A DNA stretch of 64,000 nucleotides. Source: Chryseobacterium camelliae. Lineage in GTDB: Bacteria; Bacteroidota; Bacteroidia; Flavobacteriales; Weeksellaceae. Location of the stretch: NCBI RefSeq assembly GCF_002770595.1, contig NZ_CP022986.1, positions 868,001 to 932,000 on the forward strand, in the 5' to 3' direction. Below the pieces are notes generated by a model. That model made no database searches. It was not told the origin of the DNA and saw only the letters and a program-made list of their open reading frames with translations. This document shows positions 59,089-64,000 of the stretch, one piece after another. The position numbers were made by a program, and so were the translations under genes. Every line of letters starts with the position of its first letter. Positions within the stretch are counted from its first letter, which is position 1.

Positions 59089-60063
59089 ATGAATTTGACT
59101 GATCATAAGAAACAGATGCTTGACCTGGCAGAAAAATTGGGACTGCCCGCCTCTGAATTGAGTAGTACGCTGGATCTTTTGCGTCTTAATGAAATTCATA
59201 TCGTCGATATGCTTCCGGAAATGATGCTGATGATCCGTTCTGTAATTGCAGAAGAAACAGTTACATACAAAAGAAAATCTATTGATACCGTTAAAAAAGG
59301 CCTGCTTTTTTCTTTTCAGAATATGTTCAGTCATTCCTCTGCTGATGATCAGAATCAGGATAAAGAAAAATTACTTCAAGCCCGGCCTCACGTCCGGATA
59401 ACGCCTTTTCATCTGGAAAGTGAAGTGATATTTCCTAAAGGATCTACAATCACCCAGATCACAATATTGATCGGGCTTGATTTTCTCAAAGGTTTTATCG
59501 GTAAAGATCAGGAGGCCTTCAACTATCTTTTCCATGATGAAAAAACATTACTGATCGAAGAATTTATGTCACCTGAAATGGCTGATCTTGTTAATGAAAT
59601 TGCCGCAACGCCCGTATTACCTATACTTTCTGAAGCATATTATAAATTGAAATCACTGGAACTGCTGTACCTGCTTTTTAAAAACCTATCGAAACGGCAG
59701 CATATCAAACATCAAAGTCTCCGTGGGGATGAAATAGCAGCACTTTACCGGGTCAGGGATGCGGTTGCATCTTCTCTTGAACAGCCTTTGACACAGGATG
59801 AGCTGGTAAAAATAAGCGGTATGAATATCCTTAAACTGAGAAAGCTTTTTACGCAGGTTTTTGGAAAAGGCATCTATGAATATAGCCAATACCTAAGAAT
59901 GCAGGAGGCAGTAAGACTGATAAGGGATGAATATCTTTCAGTTTCTGAAACCGGATATCAGTTAGGCTTTACCAATTTGAGCTATTTCGGAAGGCTGTTT
60001 GAGCAGCATTTTGGAATGAAACCTAAAAAATGGAGCGCCCAGCATCGTTTGAAAGACAGATGA
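59089..60063 (+). CDS. AraC-family regulator with an unusual N-terminal domain
   Basis: 324 residues from the ATG at 59089 (MNLTDHKKQMLDLAEKLGLP); the open frame upstream runs into the FAD monooxygenase start region and is not expected to be translated. The N-terminal 210 residues are mainly helical, with a sensor-like part (HVRITPFHLESEVIFPKGST) similar in layout to PchR-type regulators. The C-terminal AraC domain reads TQDELVKISGMNILKLRKLF then YLSVSETGYQLGFTNLSYFG and RLFEQHFGMKPKKW. It likely controls the divergent monooxygenase gene. Confidence 0.85.
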   Translation: MNLTDHKKQMLDLAEKLGLPASELSSTLDLLRLNEIHIVDMLPEMMLMIRSVIAEETVTYKRKSIDTVKKGLLFSFQNMFSHSSADDQNQDKEKLLQARPHVRITPFHLESEVIFPKGSTITQITILIGLDFLKGFIGKDQEAFNYLFHDEKTLLIEEFMSPEMADLVNEIAATPVLPILSEAYYKLKSLELLYLLFKNLSKRQHIKHQSLRGDEIAALYRVRDAVASSLEQPLTQDELVKISGMNILKLRKLFTQVFGKGIYEYSQYLRMQEAVRLIRDEYLSVSETGYQLGFTNLSYFGRLFEQHFGMKPKKWSAQHRLKDR

Positions 60064-60244
60064 GGCAACTGCTTGTGAGCATTCGTTTATGCCATTTCTT
60101 TTATCATAATGTATTCTCTTCTAAGATCAGGCTATGAAGACTATACAAATCTTATGGAACAGGAGATCATCAGGCTGCAGAGATTTTAGGAGCTAAATCC
60201 TTAAGCGACAGCCTGCACACGGATGACAACAGATCAGTTTCATA

Positions 60245-60547
60245 TCATACCGGCAACTTCTTATACTTGTATTTAATTTTCCTTAATGCATTGTTTTTAA
60301 AATGCATGATGAGTACATATTCCCTGTTTTTATATCTGTTGACAACATATTTCCCTCTCTTGTCAATGGGAAATGATATACTGTCTTTTTCAAATAAACT
60401 GATGATTTCACTTTTACTCTTCCCTACTAATGTATCATTGATGATCACATCATAGATATAGACCGGTTCACCACCGAGAGGAATCTGCCAGAAATATTCT
60501 TCCGGTAGAAATTTTTTCAGATGTTTAATAAAAAAATTACCAATCAT
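60245..60547 (-). CDS. Small protein of unknown function, BamE-like pattern
   Basis: 100 residues. The central NDTLVGKSKSEIISLFEK segment followed by a strand-rich, basic tail (YVLIMHFKNNALRKIKYKYK) resembles the alpha-alpha-beta-beta pattern of SmpA/BamE-like proteins, but the similarity is only in pattern. No signal peptide is visible, although the start could lie further upstream. Isolated gene. Confidence 0.5.
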   Translation of the reverse strand: MIGNFFIKHLKKFLPEEYFWQIPLGGEPVYIYDVIINDTLVGKSKSEIISLFEKDSISFPIDKRGKYVVNRYKNREYVLIMHFKNNALRKIKYKYKKLPV

Positions 60548-61334
60548 ATCAGGTTCAGACTTTATATTGGATATATTGCTATTAAAGTGGATGGGCTTTT
60601 TGCCTGAGTTATAGATAAAATTGCCCTTACAGGTAATCTTATATAGTTGGCTTATAGGATCTCAAAGAATTGATTCCTGCAACAGGCACAATGAGATCAT
60701 TCAGAGCTGGTACAGCCCTGTTGTTCAATGTTACTATAACAGATCTGGAGTGACTGTAGAAAAGCTTTCCTGTCCGGAAAGATCCGGTAAGAATATTCCG
60801 TTCCGGGTTACTGCTGTCAAATCCGTTATTTATTTCCTGTCAGACATATCACTACATGAAGGTGGTCAGCTTGGTTTTTGCCAACAATCCGGTGGTGGCA
60901 GGCCTACAAACATGGAAGTGCTACATGGGGGAACCTGAGTTATTTCAGGCTGTAAAAAAGAGGATGCAGGTCTGTGGGATTTATTTGGTTCATATCCGCC
61001 TGTGTGACGGCAGGTGATCCGCATAAAAAGAGCATGTGAAAAGATGTTCTCATATTAATAGTTTTTTTGGTTGATTACAAAAATATTAAATTTTTATGCA
61101 AAAACCATATATTACGAAAAATTTAATACAAAAAGTCGATATAAAAACAAAGTAAGCTATTGATATTCAGAAATATATAAAAAAATTACCAAATACCAAC
61201 CAATTCTCTATCCTTTGACATTCCTTGCTGAACGGCGGTATTCGTCCCAAAAAAGGGCTTACAATCGTGGTCAGGCCCGTTATGACGGTCTCCATTTTGC
61301 TCTTTATCTGCAACACCAACAAAAATATTACTCT
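60548..61334. other. Long spacer without a convincing gene
   Basis: A 105-codon plus-strand frame (60621-60938) has no family sequence, an odd Cys/Ser/Gln-rich composition and no good start context. The frame upstream of the dehydrogenase ATG (61215-61334) is likewise not conserved-looking. I see decayed or non-coding DNA and no terminator. Confidence 0.35.
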
Positions 61335-62486
61335 ATGTTAGCAATGAATTTCCGCGGATCTTTTCGCGTGCGTGCAGACCGCAATATGCCGGAGCCGCAG
61401 ATAGAACATCCGGAAGACGCCATTGTGCGGGTTTTAAGATCCTGCATCTGCGGCTCGGACCTGCATCTTTACCATGGCCTTGTTCCCGATACACGTGTCG
61501 GCTCTACATTTGGGCATGAATTTATAGGAGAAGTGGTTGAAATCGGCTCTTCTGTACAAAAACTGAAAGTCGGCGATAAGGTGATGGTACCTTTCAATAT
61601 TGCCTGCGGAAAATGTGCCTTTTGCAAGCAGGAACTTTACGGCAATTGCCATGAATCAAATCCGATGGCAACCGCAGTAGGAGGTATTTTCGGTTATTCC
61701 CATACGGCCGGCGGCTATCAGGGCGGACAGGCAGAATACGCCCGGGTACCTTACGCAGACGTAGGCCCGACCGTGATTCCTGACTGGATGGATCCCGATG
61801 ATGCAGTGCTGCTTACCGATGTAGTCCCTACGGGCTATCAGGCGGCAGAAATGGCAGGTATTCAAAAAGGCGATACCGTAGTGGTTTTCGGCGCGGGCCC
61901 TATCGGTATTATGGCAGCCAAATGTGCATGGCTTTTTGGCGCGGGACGAGTGATCGTGATCGACTCCCTGGAATACAGACTGGATTTTGTAGCTAAATAT
62001 GCTCAATGTGAGGCTTATAATTATAACAGTATCGGCGATCCGGTGGTGTTTATAAAGACACAAACCGATTCTCTGGGTGCAGATGTCTGTATCGATGCTG
62101 TAGGCTGCGAGGCCAAAGGAAATCTGACCAATACCATCCTGGGAACCAAGTTACTGTTACAGGGCGGCTCTACTACGGCGCTTCATTGGGCCATCAACTC
62201 TGTGAAGAAAGGCGGCATTGTTTCTGTGGTAGGGGTTTACGGGCCTACAGATGCTCTGGTCCCAATAGGAAATGTAGTGAATAAAGGAATTACCATCCGT
62301 GCCAATCAGGCAGCGGTAAAACGTCACCTGCCTAAACTCATTGAGCATGTGAAAAACGGTATTCTTGACCCGAAACAGATCATTACTCACCGGGTTCCGC
62401 TGGAAGAAGTAGCCGACGCTTACCATATATTTTCACGCAAGCTGGACGGTTGCATAAAGACCGTGCTTATTCCGCCAACTGCTTAA
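61335..62486 (+). CDS. Zinc-dependent alcohol dehydrogenase (MDR family)
   Basis: 383 residues from the ATG at 61335 (MLAMNFRGSFRVRADRNMPE). Catalytic zinc ligands are in RSCICGSDLHLYHG (Cys) and GSTFGHEFIGEVVEIGSSVQ (His-Glu), and the structural zinc site in CGKCAFCKQELYGNC (four Cys). The NAD fold has VVVFGAGPIGIMAAKCAWLF then GAGRVIVIDSLEYRLDF. It resembles the glutathione-independent formaldehyde/threonine-type dehydrogenases. It is followed after 25 bp by a small membrane-anchored protein, so the two are likely co-transcribed. Confidence 0.92.
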   Translation: MLAMNFRGSFRVRADRNMPEPQIEHPEDAIVRVLRSCICGSDLHLYHGLVPDTRVGSTFGHEFIGEVVEIGSSVQKLKVGDKVMVPFNIACGKCAFCKQELYGNCHESNPMATAVGGIFGYSHTAGGYQGGQAEYARVPYADVGPTVIPDWMDPDDAVLLTDVVPTGYQAAEMAGIQKGDTVVVFGAGPIGIMAAKCAWLFGAGRVIVIDSLEYRLDFVAKYAQCEAYNYNSIGDPVVFIKTQTDSLGADVCIDAVGCEAKGNLTNTILGTKLLLQGGSTTALHWAINSVKKGGIVSVVGVYGPTDALVPIGNVVNKGITIRANQAAVKRHLPKLIEHVKNGILDPKQIITHRVPLEEVADAYHIFSRKLDGCIKTVLIPPTA

Positions 62487-62511
62487 TAAGTTTTAACTAA
62501 AAAATTACGAC

Positions 62512-63039
62512 ATGCTTACAGACGAAACAAAGCCATCAGATTTTAAAAGAAGTGAACAGGCAGATCATAGCCAGATTAAAGGTTGGGGAATAGATGCAGA
62601 TCCTGAAAATGATCCCGTTTATCCCATGAAGAAACGTACCAACGAAGAACATGAGGGTTACTCATGGGAGCGGCCGCAACAGCAGCCTGAAGAGGTTGAA
62701 ATCCTGCAGTCCGTAGAGCGGCCGAATCTAACCGCTGTTTTTGGAACTGCATCACCGCCTGAAGGCATTAACGGAGCCATCAGGAAATTTGCTTTCCGTT
62801 ACAGTGAATCCAGCTACAGCAGATGGCTGCCGTTGGTATTGGCAGACCGTGTGGGCGCAGTTGAAGGCATTATTGACGACTTAAAAAACGGTCATTTGCC
62901 CAACATCTTTGCTGAACGCGGCTGGGGAGCCGAATGGAAGTACAATAAAAAGAATTTCCTTTTGAAAATGGCTGTCGCAGCCGCAGTAACAGCGGTTGCC
63001 GTAACCGTCCTATCCTCGAAAAAGAAGAACGACGACTGA
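62512..63039 (+). CDS. Conserved-looking hypothetical with C-terminal membrane anchor
   Basis: 175 residues. The N-terminal third is acidic and disordered (QIKGWGIDADPENDPVYPMK). The middle has a compact part (GINGAIRKFAFRYSESSYSR then WLPLVLADRVGAVEGIIDDL). The C-terminus is one transmembrane helix (MAVAAAVTAVAVTVLSS) ending in KKKNDD. Such tail-anchored proteins often follow zinc dehydrogenase or stress genes in Bacteroidota; function unknown. Confidence 0.7.
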   Translation: MLTDETKPSDFKRSEQADHSQIKGWGIDADPENDPVYPMKKRTNEEHEGYSWERPQQQPEEVEILQSVERPNLTAVFGTASPPEGINGAIRKFAFRYSESSYSRWLPLVLADRVGAVEGIIDDLKNGHLPNIFAERGWGAEWKYNKKNFLLKMAVAAAVTAVAVTVLSSKKKNDD

Positions 63040-63120
63040 TGGACTCATAGTCAGAATTTTTCCGTTCATCATATTGAGAAGCATTATCTACAACCCAATA
63101 CATCAGTATCTTTAACATAA

Positions 63121-63148
63121 AATTCCCGGTTTTGAGTCGGGATTTTTG
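63121..63148 (+). terminator. Terminator of the dehydrogenase operon
   Basis: AATTCCCG and CGGGATTT form a stem around GTTTTGAGT, followed by TTTGTTT. The rest of the spacer up to 63374 holds nothing recognisable. Confidence 0.85.
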
Positions 63149-63374
63149 TTTATATGCAAGACCGTTTAATATAATTAATTATTATCTCTATGATTTTATT
63201 AAAACGGTCTGAGCTACAAAGTATTACAAAACAGTTGTTATTAATTTTGATAACGTCTGTTTTTAATCTTTTTCCGGCTGGTTTCATAAGTTTCTATACT
63301 TGCTAGTATCATGTTTAAACAATATTGCTGTATTAGTTCTGCTAAGAACTTTTTACTTTTTCCTGACTGTTTTT

Positions 63375-63382
63375 TATATTTG
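63375..63382 (+). promoter_or_regulatory. -7 box TATATTTG of the helicase gene
   Basis: Exact TAnnTTTG match 17 bp upstream of the helicase ATG; TTT rather than TTG at the -33 distance. Confidence 0.5.
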
Positions 63383-63399
63383 TATTAAACTGATAAGCC

Positions 63400-64000
63400 A
63401 TGAACAAAAGAATTACTTCACCTCTACAATCAAAAGCTATTTACATTGATGGCAAAGACAGAACCGATGAAGTAGAATTATATACTTTCGATGGAAGCAG
63501 ATGTGTGGTGACCTATAAAAACAGTGATAAATCCTATTCATATCATCAGGATAAGGTAAAAATCGTAAAGTCAGCAGTACAGAGTGTAGAAGCCCGATCA
63601 GTATTCAGTTACCTGAAGCAAATTGCAGAAACTGTTGGGCTAAAGACTGAGGAAGGGAGTAATATTCTGGCTCATAGCTACGGCAGGCTATCATTTATTC
63701 CTGAGACCACAGTGCTGTCGTATTATCTTAATGGGAAAGAACCGGTGACAGACATTTACTCCTCTCCTGTTGAGATTTTCCCGTTTGGTTTTAATCTCAG
63801 TCAAAAAGATGGTGTCAATAAAGCCTTCTCAAGTCCTTTAAGTGTTATTGAAGGACCTCCCGGAACAGGAAAAACACAAACTATCCTCAATATTATCGCC
63901 AATGCGGTGATGAATAATCAAAGTGTGGCAGTGGTGTCAAGCAATAATGCCGCAACAAGGAACGTTTTTGAAAAACTGGAAAAGAATGGGATATCTTTTA
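63400..64000 (+). CDS. Superfamily 1 DNA/RNA helicase, N-terminal part (3' truncated)
   Basis: The frame runs from the ATG at 63400 to the end of the window (200 complete codons). After an N-terminal beta-rich region (AIYIDGKDRTDEVELYTFDG) comes the Q-motif-like FPFGFNLSQKDGVNKAFSSP and the Walker A motif VIEGPPGTGKTQTILNIIAN, followed by motif Ia (SVAVVSSNNAATRNVFEKLE). This is the AAA_11-type start of Upf1/Dna2-like helicases. The C-terminal part, possibly with a nuclease domain, lies beyond the window. Confidence 0.88.
   Translation, partial: MNKRITSPLQSKAIYIDGKDRTDEVELYTFDGSRCVVTYKNSDKSYSYHQDKVKIVKSAVQSVEARSVFSYLKQIAETVGLKTEEGSNILAHSYGRLSFIPETTVLSYYLNGKEPVTDIYSSPVEIFPFGFNLSQKDGVNKAFSSPLSVIEGPPGTGKTQTILNIIANAVMNNQSVAVVSSNNAATRNVFEKLEKNGISF

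Noticed and set aside
60621..60938. 105-codon plus-strand frame
   Set aside because: Composition is unlike the other proteins, no start signals, no recognisable domain.
61215..61334. N-terminal extension of the zinc dehydrogenase
   Set aside because: Family proteins begin near MLAMNFRG; the upstream 40 codons are not dehydrogenase-like.
1..64000. tRNA, rRNA, transposase/IS elements or riboswitches
   Set aside because: None could be recognised by reading; a covariance-model scan would be needed to exclude small RNAs.

Overview
The window reads as a chromosomal segment of a Bacteroidota bacterium, most likely a Flavobacteriia member close to Chryseobacterium/Weeksellaceae. The DNA is A+T-rich, several genes are preceded by the Bacteroidota -7 box TAnnTTTG (two with a TTG exactly 19 nt upstream), and the gene content fits (TonB-dependent receptor, CHASE3 hybrid kinase, DUF389, HxlR/AraC regulators). 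No rRNA, tRNA or CRISPR array was found.

Layout. 1-4.6 kb: end of an outer-membrane barrel gene, degenerate intergenic repeats, a nitroreductase/HxlR pair, an exported Ntn-type amide hydrolase, and a stray pilin-like gene (copy P0). 4.7-37.4 kb: an accessory, visibly decaying region. It holds a frameshifted AraC gene, toxin/immunity remnants, an ion and osmolyte transport block (APC permease, NhaA, DUF389, BCCT, CPA antiporter, AI-2E family, SulP) with two broken mechanosensitive channel genes, an AraC-controlled TolC-HlyD-MFS efflux operon, a CBASS-like set (CD-NTase, SLATT 2TM protein, caspase-like protease), an octapeptide-repeat protein, a serine recombinase, and secreted/immunity-like genes. 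A 10-base motif, TTTTTTGAGA, recurs seven times exactly, always on the same strand and always intergenic or right at a gene end, at the borders of unrelated modules in this region.

37.8-47.6 kb: the most interesting locus. Four pilin-like secreted proteins (one divergent, three near-identical and also near-identical to P0) are followed by a PapD-like periplasmic chaperone, a 933-residue outer-membrane barrel protein in the usher position, and a three-domain protein whose last domain repeats the pilin fold. A small ORF and a soluble histidine kinase plus NarL-type response regulator follow. Gene order and domain logic match an archaic chaperone-usher fibre operon, which is not the usual Bacteroidota pilus type (type V, lipoprotein-derived). 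Pilin copies P0, P2 and P4 share a regulatory block with a TGTAG-N8-CTACA palindrome and a TAGATTTG box.

47.8-64 kb: ordinary genome with no broken genes seen: hybrid kinase, TonB receptor, an Old Yellow Enzyme homologue lacking canonical active-site residues next to an HxlR regulator, a hydrolase, a VOC protein, a FAD monooxygenase/AraC divergent pair, a zinc alcohol dehydrogenase and the start of a superfamily 1 helicase.

The near-identical pilin copies P0 and P2-P4 lie in direct orientation about 34 kb apart, so they could recombine to delete or amplify everything between them. Broken genes are concentrated in exactly that interval.
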